Shown: one piece after another, positions 44,365 to 55,145 of the stretch | Layout of the letters: each line of letters opens with the position of its first letter | How positions within the stretch are numbered: the stretch's first letter is position 1 | Assembly (NCBI GenBank): GCA_036873135.1 | Contig: JAPTYO010000007.1 | Location: forward strand, 56,654,383 to 56,718,382 | From: Clarkia xantiana subsp. parviflora | Taxonomy: Eukaryota > Streptophyta > Magnoliopsida > Myrtales > Onagraceae | DNA length: 64,000 bases | Direction: 5' to 3' | Notes under the pieces: model-generated | The model's database searches: none | Seen by the model: the letters and a program-made list of their open reading frames with translations, nothing else | What the model was told of the DNA's origin: nothing | Program-made: the position numbers and the translations under genes

Positions 44365-46046
44365 TCAAGCACGACATTTCTTCAAGTGTTCGCCACTGAA
44401 AGAATGCTTCAACACATTGCCATCGAGGTCTTCCAACTTATACGCATTTCTAGCTGGCATCCCCACGACCTTATAAGGCCCTTCCCATTTTGGTGACATC
44501 TTGTTGATCCGATCCAAAAGGATAAATTCGTTCCGACGCCAGACCAGTTCCCCGACAAAGAACTGTCGAGACTTGACTCGTCGATTATAATATCGGGTCG
44601 TTGCCAAGCGCATCCGAGCCTGGGCCTCCTCGGCACTCCGCCTCTTCTCTTCGACCAAGTCCAAGTCCAGATGCCTCATTTCATCATTCGACAAAGGTTC
44701 GTAATACCTCGTCTGATGGGATGCCATAGCTATTTCAACGGGAGCAACTGCTTCCGTGCCATAAACAAGGCCAAACGGAGTCTCCCTAGTCGATCGTTTG
44801 GGTGTTGTTCTAACAGCCCAAAGCACATTTTCCAGCTCATCCAGCCATTTGCCCTTCAAGGCATGGACCCTCTTCTTTAGGCCATCCATCACGATCTTGT
44901 TGGCTGACTCACCTGTCCATTGGTTTGAGCATGATGGACAGAGGCTATCCGATTCTCAATTTCAGTTCCTCCAGGTACTCCTTCCCTTGGGCCCCGTTAA
45001 ACGGAGGGCCGTTATCGCTGATCAATACCTTGGGGATCCCGTATCGGGATATGATATGGGTCTGGAGGAACTTGAGGATATGATTCCCCGTTGTCTTGGC
45101 CAACGCCTTAGCTTCTATCCACTTCGAGAAATAATCAATAGCCACGACTAAATATCGGCACTGACTTTTTGCAACTGGAAGGGGTCCCACCAAATCGATC
45201 CCCCATCGGCAGAGGGAGACACGATATTCGGGGCGTACCTCTGGCAAGCGTCACAGGACCGGACTAGCATCGTTGCCTCCTTGTTCATCGAGGGCCAGTA
45301 ATAGCCCATGTTTAGCACTTTCCTCACGATAGATCGGGCACCTTCATGACAGGCCATGTATCCTTCGTGCACCTCCCTAAGGATCGACCTGTGTCGGGCT
45401 CAGCCACACATTTCATGTAAGGAGTTAAATACCCCTTTTTATACAGCTGGTTGTCCACCATCACATAATTGGGCGCGATTCTGCGTAATTTTCCAGCTGC
45501 CAGTTCATCATCGGGGACTGTCCCCGTAGTCAGGTACGCGGCTATCGGGGTCATCGAAGTGGGCTCCTCCGATCCGATCTCAATGGCACATACCTCCGAT
45601 TGATCGGTGGTTGACAAGATCACCTTCTCCAAGAAGTGCACCTTCCGACTTTCATCGAGGGGTTCCCCCAAGGCGAACTTGCTCAGGGCATCTGCTTCCA
45701 CATTATCCTCCCTCGGGATCGCCTCAATATCGAAGCTCTTGAAACTCTCCTTCAAGGTTTGCACCTCCCGAAGGTACTTTTTCATCATCGGGCTCTTTGC
45801 TTCATATCGCCCCTGGACTTGGTTCACAATCAGGCTAGCATCGCACTTCACCTTTAAGTGACCAACTCCCGTGCCTTTGGCAATCTTGAGGCCGGTGGTG
45901 AGAGCCTCATATTCAGCTTCATTGTTGGTGGCCCTAAACGTCAAGGCCAAGGCATATCGAAGAGGCTCGCCCCGCCTGGCGGTATCAGTACAAACCATGT
46001 TCCCGATCCTTCTGAATTTGAGGAGCCATCGGTATACATCTCCCAA
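44365..46046 (-). pseudogene. D RNase H end and integrase, frameshifted
   Basis: RNase H (46046-45390) with EPLRYALALTFRATNNEAEYEAL, CDASLIVNQ and EDNVEADALSKFA. Then, in successive frames, the integrase zinc region (HEGYMACHEGARSIVRKVLNMGYYWPSM, CDACQRYAP; from 45372). Next come the catalytic core (RWGIDLVGPLP, DYFSKWIEA, LISDNGPPF; from 45247) and the C-terminal part (WAVRTTPKRSTRETPFGLVYG, WRRN, KWEGPYKVV; 44892-44365). Core residues D, D are present; the third acidic residue falls at the break near 44945. There are at least four frame changes and the GQV-E region has an extra stop. The product would integrate cDNA in an intact element. Confidence 0.9.
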
Positions 46047-48508
46047 GTGTCTTCGTTATCGGGCTGTTCTGACTGCTCTGCTATCGGGACTTCTATGGTT
46101 GCCCCCTCTACAGGACCCGCTTCTTCTAGATCGGGGGCTGTAGACTCTGCTATGAAATCCGCCAACGCCTGGCCCTTAATAGCCGTTCTCGGGGCAAATT
46201 GAATGCGGAACTCAGTAAGTTCGATTGCCCACTTCACTAATCTCCCCGACGCATCAGGTCGGTTCAAAAAATGTCTCAAGGGTTGATTCGTCAAAACAGT
46301 AATCTCATGCGCATGGAAGTAAGGTCTCAGCTTCCGAGCAGTAACAATCAACGCATAACGATACTTCTCAACGGCGGGATAATTTATTTCAGACTTGGCG
46401 AGTGCCTTGCTTACATAAAAGACGGGGACTTGGTTACCCTCTACGACTTTCACTAAGACAGAGCTAACAGCAAATTCAGAAACAACCAAATACAGATAGA
46501 GTGGCTCGCCTGGAATGGGCTTCGCCAACGGCGGGAGGGTACGGAGGTGCTGCTTGAGTGCCTGGAACGCCTCTTCGCAAATGGCAGTCAACTCAAACTT
46601 CTTGTTGGCCCTCAACACTTCAAAGAACGGCATGGATCGATCACTTGCTTTGGACAGAAAGCGATTCATCGCGGCCAATCGGCCATTCAGCACCTGCACC
46701 TCCCGATGGTTCGTCGGGGACTTCATCTCCTCGATCGCCTTCAGCTTCTCAGGGTTCACCTCAATTCCCCTCTGGCTCACCATGAAGCCCAAAAACTTCC
46801 CTGAGTGCACTCCGAAGGCACACTTGGTCGGGTTCAAGCGAACTTGATGAAGCCTCATCCGCTCAAACGCTGTGGCTAAGTTGTGAACATGATCCTCGGC
46901 CTGTCGGGACTTCACCAGCATGTCGTCCACATAGTCCTCCATCGTTTTTCCCAGCATATCCCCGAACAGCTTGTTCACCATCCTCTGATAAGTTGCACCT
47001 GCATTGATCAGTCCAAAAGGCATGACATCATAGTGATAGATGTCACTATCATCATAAAAAGCGGTGTGGGGGGCATCCTCCTTGGACATCTTGATCTGAT
47101 TGTAGCCGGAGTAGGCATCCATAAAGCTCAGCAACTCATGTCCCGATGTGGCATCCACCAGCTGATCGATCCTTGGGAGTGGATTGCAATCTTTTGGGCA
47201 TGCTTTGTTCAGGTCGCGGAAATCAACACACATCCGCCACTTGCCATTGCTCTTCTTCACCAGGACTGGGTTTGCGACCCAGGTCTGGAATCGGAGCTCC
47301 TTAATAAATCCAGCATCGAGCAACCTGCCCAGCTCCTGCTGGATCGCGATCTTTTTGTCGGCACCCATCGGGCGCCTTCTCTGTGTAACTGGCTTGATCG
47401 CGGGGTCAATCTTCAGCTCATGAGTAATCACATCGGGGCTGATTCCTGGCATGTCACTCGGGGACCAAGCAAATAGCTCCTTGAACTCCTTCAACAGATC
47501 AATCAATTCTCGGGCCGTCTCCTCCATCGAGGCGAGACGCCCAAACTCCTCTCGGGGATCAGCATCAGTCTGGAAAACAGTCATAGCCTCCCGATTCCTC
47601 CTTCGAGTGGCATTGACGTAGCACTTCCTGGAGGCTATCTGATCGCCCTTGACTTCCCCGATTCCGTGGTCGGTCGGGAACTTCATCTTTTGATGGACAG
47701 TTGAAACAATTGCCCCCAGCGGGTTGATGGTGGTCCTCCCGATAATTGCATTATAAGCCCCCGCGGACTCGACCACCACGAACTCCACGTTCCTCTTCTC
47801 CGACTTCCAGCCACTACCGAATTCAACCGGTAAAGTAATCATCCCCACCGGGTAAGAGGTAGAGCCAGAAAATCCGACCATCGGGAAGTCCGCAGGCTTC
47901 AAGTCCTTCTTGGTTTTCCCCATGGCCTGCAGTGCATCCATGAACAAAATATCGGAGGAGCTCCCTCCATCTATCAAGATTCGCTTCATCTCGTACCCAT
48001 CCACGTTCAGGGTCACGACCAAAGCATCATCGTGCGGGGTCTCCACACCTATCAGGTCCTCCGCTGAGAAGGGAATCACCATTTCTTCTTTCGGAGTCCA
48101 ATTTCGGGCCCTCTTGCCCAGCACCACAACAATGGGAATTCGAGAAGCGTAGACCTCCCGAGATGCCGTGGTATCTCCTCCCGCAGCAAGTCCCCCATGA
48201 ATCACATTAATGGTCCCCCGCTTCTCCTTGCGGGCATTGGAAGACTCAGGCTTATCCTTCTTCAGGGATCGACCGCGGGACCGGGAACGGGATCGGCTCC
48301 GTCGCCCAGCCACAAATTCCTTGAGCTTTCCCTTCTGGATCAACTTCTCAATCTCCTTCTTCAACTCCTGACAATGGTTGGTGTCGTGACCGCTGGCACG
48401 ATGAAAACGACAATAACGATCGTTGCGGGCTCCCATGAACTCTCCATCCTTCTTCGGGGGGTACCTAGTGATACCCTGTCGGTCCATCACCTTCAACACA
48501 GCACCCAT
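45941..48508 (-). CDS. D gag tail, protease, RT and RNase H start: 855-codon open frame
   Basis: Residues 33-46: knuckle C33-x2-H36-x4-H41-x4-C46. An SR-repeat stretch (70-80) follows and GTINVIHGG at 98. The aspartic protease active site is LIDGGSSSD with D180, in the usual Tat form DGG rather than DTG/DSG. RT spans ~345-640: AIKPVTQRRRPMG, FIKELRFQTWVANPVLVKK, WRMCVDFRDLNKACPKD, DAYSGYNQIKM (464), FGLINAGATYQRMV, YVDDMLVK (526-529), LGFMVSQRGIEVNP. The connection/RNase H start has YTDGSSNSEGSG near 825. The frame then slips near 45960, losing the rest of RNase H. This is the best-preserved stretch of pol in the window. It is in the same frame as gag upstream, with a stop between, and has no independent start evidence. 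Confidence 0.93.
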   Translation of the reverse strand: MGAVLKVMDRQGITRYPPKKDGEFMGARNDRYCRFHRASGHDTNHCQELKKEIEKLIQKGKLKEFVAGRRSRSRSRSRGRSLKKDKPESSNARKEKRGTINVIHGGLAAGGDTTASREVYASRIPIVVVLGKRARNWTPKEEMVIPFSAEDLIGVETPHDDALVVTLNVDGYEMKRILIDGGSSSDILFMDALQAMGKTKKDLKPADFPMVGFSGSTSYPVGMITLPVEFGSGWKSEKRNVEFVVVESAGAYNAIIGRTTINPLGAIVSTVHQKMKFPTDHGIGEVKGDQIASRKCYVNATRRRNREAMTVFQTDADPREEFGRLASMEETARELIDLLKEFKELFAWSPSDMPGISPDVITHELKIDPAIKPVTQRRRPMGADKKIAIQQELGRLLDAGFIKELRFQTWVANPVLVKKSNGKWRMCVDFRDLNKACPKDCNPLPRIDQLVDATSGHELLSFMDAYSGYNQIKMSKEDAPHTAFYDDSDIYHYDVMPFGLINAGATYQRMVNKLFGDMLGKTMEDYVDDMLVKSRQAEDHVHNLATAFERMRLHQVRLNPTKCAFGVHSGKFLGFMVSQRGIEVNPEKLKAIEEMKSPTNHREVQVLNGRLAAMNRFLSKASDRSMPFFEVLRANKKFELTAICEEAFQALKQHLRTLPPLAKPIPGEPLYLYLVVSEFAVSSVLVKVVEGNQVPVFYVSKALAKSEINYPAVEKYRYALIVTARKLRPYFHAHEITVLTNQPLRHFLNRPDASGRLVKWAIELTEFRIQFAPRTAIKGQALADFIAESTAPDLEEAGPVEGATIEVPIAEQSEQPDNEDTWEMYTDGSSNSEGSGTWFVLIPPGGASLFDMPWP

Positions 48509-49787
48509 GGATAAAATGAGAGGAGTGTAACGGTCCTCCCGTTTTTCCGACTTCGAGGGACGCTTGTCTTCCCTCCAATCGGGACGGCCTCGACCCCGAT
48601 TACTCTCGGGTCTATCTTTCTTCCTGCGATTGTCCGACTGCTTCCCCTTGTTTTATTTTGGAGGATCAAGGTCTCCGGCAGCTATCTTCGACTCTTGTAC
48701 GCCGATTTTTTGCTTCACCCTTTTCTGCAACGCCTCCATGTTCCACACAGCCTTTTCAGCCACGCTGTGCATCAGGTCGGAACCATATGGTGCTGTCAGG
48801 TTCCGAATGAAGGTACGGATGGTCTCTCCCTCTGACATTTCCTCATCAATATCGGCCACGCTGGCAGTGTACCTCTGGTAGTAATGCGCCAGAGACTCAT
48901 CGGGCCTCTGTACCACCTCAGCCAGGGACCTCGCGCTTTTCAGGAGACGCCGACGGCCCTGGTATTGCTGGATGAACCGATCATGCATCTGGGTCCAGGT
49001 AGAGATGCACCCTGGAGGGAGGCTGAAGAACCACATCAGGGCTCTTTCACCAAGTGTGCCCGGGAACGGAACGCACACTATATCGTCATTCGGGGCTCTG
49101 CCTAGACAAGCCATGACATGCTTCTGGACATGGCGAACTGGATCTCCTTCGTCATCATACTCCTTGATTGTCAGGATACCAAGTCCTGGCGGGGCAGTGG
49201 TGTTCACCAATCGGGGGACAAAGGGATGAGTGGATCGATCCCTCAGCTCCGACATCATCTTCTTCTGGTCTCCCATACAGATGTTCACAATCTTCACCAC
49301 CTGGTCAGGGGTGATATGACCACTAAGAGGGATGGTCCTATGTTGCACCGGTCCAGGCCCATCAATCACGAACTGCTCCGACTGAGCGGGCTCCTTGCCC
49401 TTGTCCTGGTGCTCGGGTTGGGCCTCCTGCCCGTCCCGATTCTCCCTCGGCGGAGGCGGAGGCAACTCCTCCTCCTTCTTCTTGGCGGCCTCCCTTCGGT
49501 CCAGGAGAGGCTCCATAGCTTCCAGGAATATTGGCATGGCATCCATCACAGCCTTTGCCAAGTCCGGCTTTGTAGGGGCATCCTGATCCTTCCTCGAGAT
49601 CTCTTCCCGGCTCTCCGAAGAGTTTAATGGAATCCTCGCAATCATCACGATGCCCCCCTGTTTGGGAAACAGCAGGGGGAGGATCATTCCGATCAATAGT
49701 GCGCTCCGGCGGCCCTGAATTTGGAGTTCCAGCAGGATGGCGGGAACCGCCGGATTGTCCTTGCTTCTTCTTCTGCTTGCTAGCCAT
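48509..49787 (-). pseudogene. D gag (frameshift near start, nonsense near end)
   Basis: Starts MASKQKKKQGQSGG at 49787, 36 bases after the primer site. The frame slips around 49655 in a run of six C (plus strand) to the frame IVMIARIPLNSSESREE. The gag core follows with YDDEGDPVRHVQKHVMAC, ALMWFFSLPPGCISTWTQM, FIQQYQGRRRLLKSARSL, LAHYYQRYTASVADI and EGETIRTFIRNL. A TAA at 48655-48653 (DPPK-stop-NKGKQ) precedes the knuckle. The frame continues without shift into the 855-codon frame, so the stop is a late nonsense change. Confidence 0.9.
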
Positions 49788-49823
49788 CGATTGGGTAGAA
49801 GCTATCTTTGCCTTTTGTTACGT

Positions 49824-49841
49824 TTCCCACAGACGGCGCCA
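49824..49841 (-). promoter_or_regulatory. D primer binding site
   Basis: Minus TGGCGCCGTCTGTGGGAA, one base inside the 5' LTR. Identical to E and H. Confidence 0.93.
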
Positions 49842-49842
49842 A

Positions 49843-50522
49843 TGTTGGATCACGGTTGGAACTCCGGTACGTTCTTGACGGAAGTCCGAACTCCTTCGCT
49901 CCAAGTAATCCTGCAAGAAGGGGATAGACCGAGCGGTGACCTGGAATCCCTCTCCGATGCTTAAATGAGTATCTCGATGTAGGCAAGAAAGTGTCAGTAT
50001 GTGTATGTATGAACGTATCAATCCTAAGGTAACTCCTTCCTTTATATAGGGGAGGAGTTACCCCAGTTACCTGCTGCGATAACTGCTGGGGGCAGTTAGC
50101 CCACGTTCCGTTTATCTCGGCCACTTGCCCACGTTCCGTCTTTTCAGGCCACTTCCCCACTATGTTGATAGTGGGCTTGTTTCTCGGCATCATTCTCTGG
50201 TGGCAAGTCCCGACGGATGTCGGGGACTCCAGAGTTATCTCCATTGGTCACCGCTCGGGGCCCCTCGTCATCGGGACAGTGCCAGTATTCTCAGGGATTC
50301 AATATCGGGGCCTACTCAAAGGCATATCATCGGGGCCTACTCAAAGGCATATCATCGGGGCCTACTTAAAGGCATATCATCGGGGGCGTTCAGCTCATAT
50401 GTCGGGACCAACCTTGTCGGGTCCCCTCGTATTGGTCTTCTAAGCCTCTTTTGGGGCCCAGTGGACCTACTTCGCCGTTTAGTCGTCGTTAATGGGCCTA
50501 ACGGCTATATCGAAACCCATCA
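49843..50522 (-). repeat. D 5' LTR (680 bp, right)
   Basis: TGTTGGATCACGG...GAAACCCATCA on plus; about 98% identical by eye to the left LTR, with three instead of four 25-bp units. Confidence 0.95.
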
Positions 50523-50527
50523 ATTGG
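50523..50527. repeat. Target site duplication of D, right (ATTGG)
   Basis: Exact match to 39765-39769. Confidence 0.95.
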
Positions 50528-51966
50528 TATGCTAAAAAGCTTGGTATACCCCTGCAACAAAAGGCCTAAACGATGAACTGTACCTTCATGGTACAACTCG
50601 GTTAAGACGACCCGTCCATCATTCTTCTCTGTGACTGCTTCAAGTTTGAGATCTGAGACCCCAGTATTGTTTATGTTGGTTTTATTTCCTATTGTTCATT
50701 TTTTTTTGAATTCTGGTAATTATTGTTTCATATCTTTTGAATAAAGAAGTTACCATTCGATTCGAAATGAGTTCTAGTTATCAAGATTAATCGACTCGGC
50801 TAGAAAGGAGATCGTTCCGAAATGTAAGCAAACTGAAGCAATAAGGCTATTGAAATTGCTGAATCAAACATCTGCATACATGTCATCCTACATCTAATTC
50901 TTGAGTAAAATCAAAATTCCATTAAAATCCATTAATTGCGTAGTTCTAGGAACGAACCGGTTAATAATCTTATTTTATTATTAATACTCCATTGAATGAA
51001 ATAATTAGTAATGATGATCATGTGCGAAACCGATTGGATTAAATTAAAATTAAATTAAGAAATGAAATGATTTAAACAAGGGTTAAAATTAGAGTAAATT
51101 GCGCCTCACGCAAGTGGACCTCGAAAGACGGAACACATCGTTTCAAAGTACGAATTTATTGTTGAAGTGTTTGAATAATGAAGTGCTGAATTTTTGTTTG
51201 CATTCCTTCGGAAAGAACTTATTAATAACATTTACAACGTTACGAAGTAGGCTTGGATAGCCATCACGACCTTGTAAAAGTATCAATTGACGCATAAGGT
51301 GAAAACCTAAGATGCTCACTTCAGAGATGGGATAAAGCCTCTGAGATAAGTTTGCAAATGAAGAAGGATGAAGTCGGTTAAAAGATTTTCCTTCCAAACG
51401 CCTTGAACGATAAGTCAGGCTAGGCATTCAAATTAATGACACACTTCAAGTAGCACATTTTAAATATATAATGTTGGAGTCACTATATCAGACGTTCCTT
51501 ATGGGATAATGATAGATGATTCACATACATATAAAACTGCGTTCCAATAAATCGGTAAGACCGACGCCATTAGAAGCCAAATGATGATGATGAGTTAAAT
51601 CATATCATCATGCGACATTAAAAATGCGCACTAAACATGTATTTAGGACAGGATTTCGATTCATACTCTTAGAAAATACATGTTTATAGCTTGGGGTAAA
51701 TGGTTCTGTGGTCGAACATGAGACATTACATCACAAAGTGGACGAATTTTCCGATGCATGGGCAATTTCAAAATAACATAGTCTTGATCAGAATGGAGTA
51801 GGATATCACTAACAATCAGGTTCCACATAATTCGAGCGGGAGAGATTTGAAACCAGCAACTCAAGTGAATGACATGGTAAATGAGAATGGGAACATTTTC
51901 ATAATAAATCCAGTGGGAGGAATAAACCCTACCACATGGTGGATATACGCCCAAGATATCACTAAT
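50528..51966 (+). mobile_element. Copia B, gag end and non-coding spacer
   Basis: Begins with the rest of gag (TATGCTAAAAAGCTTGGTATACCC) and passes into AT-rich DNA without a frame. It aligns block by block with 33540-34790 of copia C (for example CCTCGAAAGACGGAACACATCGTTT at 51120). The RT region that follows in C is not reached, because G begins at about 51967. Confidence 0.75.
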
Positions 51967-52053
51967 TGGGTCCGAGAAGTGGGCCATAGCCGAATATATT
52001 CCGAAACTTAGAACACGAACACCTGGGACCCATTACATCGGCCCGGAAAATAT

Positions 52054-52240
52054 CCCGAGTGGCAAAAACCACTCGGGAAGACCCTGGGTGGAAAAACCAC
52101 CCAGGGACACATGAACAAGGTCCTGCCTTGTTCGGGCACCCGAACAAGGCCCTAGGGGTACCCCTCCAGGTAGCCCCATCCGTCCGGACGAGCCCCCTCG
52201 TCCGGACACCCACCCCCGGACGATATCTCGTCTGGGGCTT
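52054..52240. repeat. Run of perfect inverted repeats in the G LTR
   Basis: Consecutive stems: CCCGAGTGG/CCACTCGGG (52054-52077), CCCTGGGTGG/CCACCCAGGG (52082-52106), CCTTGTTCGGG/CCCGAACAAGG (52126-52149), AGGGGTACCCCT (52154-52165), GTCCGGACGAG/CTCGTCCGGAC (52182-52207, 4-base loop). An imperfect CCCCGGACGA/TCGTCTGGGG follows (~52214-52237). Each is perfect over 9-11 bp except the last. Confidence 0.9.
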
Positions 52241-52401
52241 GCCTTTGGAAGGCCATACACCAACACTTAACCACATTGAACTTACCTACGGTCGAACCGA
52301 GGTCCAAGGTAACTTATTTACGATCAAGGTCAACTTATATTACGAACCTGCCACAACCAGACCAGTGAACCACTGGAACCGGGGCGTTCCGATAGGAACT
52401 C

Positions 52402-52409
52402 TATAAATA
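52402..52409 (+). promoter_or_regulatory. TATA box of the G LTR
   Basis: TATAAATA, about 165 bp downstream of the hairpin run and 375 bp before the LTR end. Confidence 0.75.
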
Positions 52410-52783
52410 GAGGCCTCCTCTCCTCATTTGAGACCAATCTTACTATCACTTATCCATGCTCTGCCTTCTCTATACTTTATCTCTCTAAGAGTCCATACTC
52501 ACTTAAGCATCAGAGAGGGCACACCGAGCACCACCCCCCCTTTGGTCTCGGTATTGCCCCTTTTGCAAGTATCTCGAGGAGAAGGAAGAGCGGAGGTCCG
52601 AAGCAAGAAGGCACTCAGAACACCATGTGTGAATAATGGGCTGACCGGGAACCCCCTCCCTGACACCCATTCGCAAGTATACAAGAAGAAGAAGCCCACG
52701 AGGCGGGAATACTAGAAGGAGAAGCCCAGGAAGAAGAAGAGTAAAGAAGGAGAAGCCCACGAAGGACACTCGTGAGCAAACAT

Positions 52784-52801
52784 TGGCGCCGTCTGCGGAT
52801 T
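52784..52801 (+). promoter_or_regulatory. G primer binding site
   Basis: TGGCGCCGTCTGCGGATT, one base after the LTR's CA. It differs from the D/E/H site in its last seven bases. Confidence 0.85.
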
Positions 52802-53120
52802 CGAGCAAAAAGCACGTAGCCTACAACTTGTGCTCGATGGCAATAAATAAAGAAGAATCAGAAAACAAGGGAGTAGTAGCCAAATACCAACTATAGGTTT
52901 CCAGGAGCCTAGTATCCGGGGGCAACAACCAAAGAATACTAAGCAACCGTCGTCCAATAGAGAAAAACTCTCCTTGGATATCACTACATCAAGCTCCAAG
53001 ACACCACGGTCGGTAGTCCATAAACAACTACCTCCCTCACCCCTAATGAAGGACAAGCCCCTAGTAGGGGCAACAATCAAACACCCAAGAACATACTAGA
53101 AGGACAAAGAAGGGGTTACA
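52802..53120 (+). other. G leader, non-coding
   Basis: A-rich sequence after the primer site; no gag-like frame. Confidence 0.6.
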
Positions 53121-53470
53121 ACAAAATGCACCCATGGCAGCTCTTCCAGAGTATACCAATAGGGGGCAAGATGAGGAGGAAGCAGAACAACAACCTCTCC
53201 ACAAGGATGAGCACCATCCTCACATTCCTTAATGAATGCACCCATGGCAGCTCTTCCAGAGTATACCAATAGGGAGCAAGATGAGGAGGAAGCAGAACAA
53301 CAACCTCTCCACAAGGATGAGTACCATCCTCACATCCCTTCAGGAATGCACCTAGAGTAGCTCTTCCAGAGCACATCTATACGAGGCAACCGGAGGAGAC
53401 CACTGAACAACAGCCACCTTGCGAAGGATATGACATCACTAAGGAGGGAGAGATGAGCAACAACTCCATC
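53121..53470 (+). repeat. Tandem array, 110-bp unit, two good and one diverged copy
   Basis: ATGCACCCATGGCAGCTCTT recurs at 53126 and 53236, with a diverged ATGCACCTAGAGTAGCTCTT at 53346; spacing is exactly 110. The units contain GAGGAGGAAGCAGAACAACAACC and CACAAGGATGAG. Confidence 0.92.
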
Positions 53471-55140
53471 CCCAGAATAATATGGCATTAATAAGAACAA
53501 CCACATACACTGGGGGGGGGGGGGAAGGATCACCAACGATAGCAGGGGGAATGCATGCATACATCACCCAACCCCCCTTCCACCCCCATCATGAACAAAG
53601 GGATAACCCTAAACAAGGAGGGCCATTATAGCAAGCATGGCTTATATCGCCTACCTTGAGAAAACACAATTTAAGGGGTTCCACTACGATATGCCTCTAC
53701 ATGAAGAACCATATGGAGTGTCATCATATAGAGTCTCATTCTACAATATATCTATGTACAGCAGTTACACCCGCTAGACACCCGCCCGCCCAGAGGACGG
53801 GACAACCCGTTGCAAAAGTAGGGAATACCACTACAACCCAGCCTGCAAGGCAAAAGGCTCCCTCTCCTCCTACCCAACACAATACTCATTTTTGAGCCAA
53901 CAGCTACTTCTACATGCAAGGAATGGTAGCACCAAATGAGGGAGCAACACCAAACCTATGCTCATCGCAAGGGTCATCAATTACTTCAACATTAAAAGGA
54001 TAGTGGATTCGAAAAACAAACTCCCTGTTCATGGGGAATAGTCATATTAACCAAGATGCTAGGATATCATCAAACCCACATCCGCCCCATATTACATAGC
54101 CATATTGAAGAGCCCTCGGCAATGTCAGTCTACAACGCCGGAAGGAAGGACAACTATTCTTGGGGAACAAATAATGGGAACTATGCAACCACCACGCCAC
54201 GAAGGTATCACACCAACAAATGTCTAGTGCTTCCATGGGCATATAAGAGCACATAGACTCCTTCTGAAGAGAATAGGAATATCAAGGCTTAGAGCAACCC
54301 CCGCGATGGGGGCAGACCTCCACCAATGGAGTAACACTTAGGTGGTGATGAAATTCACTCCCATCATCCCGTCAGAAAAAGGGTGGGGGCACCACAAACA
54401 TTTCTTGAAGGAGGAAAAAAGGAACTTAATACTACCAGAGCGGCTAGTGCACATTCTCTTAATTTCCAAAGATACATGACAAGTGCACTTTACTGGACAA
54501 ACAAGAGTAATTGTTTCGTCGTTAAGGTAAAACACCCTACTTGATAAACAAGTGGCGGTGTCACCATAAGCAAGAACTGCTCAAGAAGAACTCAACGCTA
54601 AACAATGTCAAGCGGCAAAATGAGGAGACACTCCGAACCAAAATCACCACCGTCGTGAACCAGAATTGTTAAAAGCCATCACGGGGTGCAGCGATAAGTC
54701 CACAGTGAATCATTTAAAGGCCATGCCCAGCACAGGGATTGGGGCACCATGCCAAGCCAACACCTACGAAGATTCAATGGAAGAACCAGTAACGAAGACA
54801 AAAATTAAAAGCCCCCCCACCTCACTCGCCAATTCTAGAAGACTCTTATAAGAAAGGCATGCTCAAAGAGAACAAAAGAGTAAGAAGACCGAGCAACTTG
54901 GGGGGCACCAAACAAACAAACGCTCGGTGCCCAACCGAGAATCGTGAAGATAAGCCTTAATAGGCTAAACAAAAGCAAACAGTGAAACTACCTAGCAACT
55001 AGAGGGCACCATCTGATCTAGTGCTTGATAGTCCACCCGGAAATAGAAGACGACGCAATTATGTGGGATGACTCCTTCCAATGGAAACCACAAAGGAAGG
55101 ATACAACATAAGCCCACTACAAGGATTCACTCCTATATTG
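53471..55140 (+). other. G interior, non-coding
   Basis: Includes a run of 13 G at 53512-53524. Only short frames without family features. I see no gag, protease or other gene in this 1.7 kb. Confidence 0.55.
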
Positions 55141-55145
55141 GAAGC
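55141..55145. repeat. Target site duplication of H, left (GAAGC)
   Basis: GAAGC, repeated exactly at 62592-62596. Confidence 0.95.

Larger units (their letters stand above)
39770..50522 (-). mobile_element. D: near-complete Tat-type Ty3/gypsy element with antisense additional gene
   Basis: 10.75 kb, LTRs at both ends, perfect ATTGG duplications, minus orientation by primer site, purine tract and gag-pol. Order on the minus strand: 5' LTR, primer site, gag, knuckle, protease, RT, RNase H, integrase, two tandem arrays, additional ORF on the opposite strand, 3' LTR. This is the layout reported for Tat-type elements such as Grande and Retand. The LTRs are near identical apart from one extra 25-bp unit, so insertion is relatively recent, yet gag-pol has one nonsense and several frameshifts. 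Confidence 0.96.
51967..52782 (+). repeat. G 5' LTR (~816 bp)
   Basis: Right end GAGCAAACA is fixed by the primer site. The left end is set where copia B stops matching copia C (TGGGTCCGAG at 51967) and may be off by some bases. TATAAATA at 52402-52409 lies within CTCTATAAATAGAGGCC. Contains a run of perfect hairpins in the presumed U3. Confidence 0.7.

Noticed and set aside
52503..53560. Several minus-strand frames of 66-122 codons in G
   Set aside because: Low-complexity Leu/Ser frames opposite purine-rich DNA and a 110-bp tandem array; no recognisable domain.
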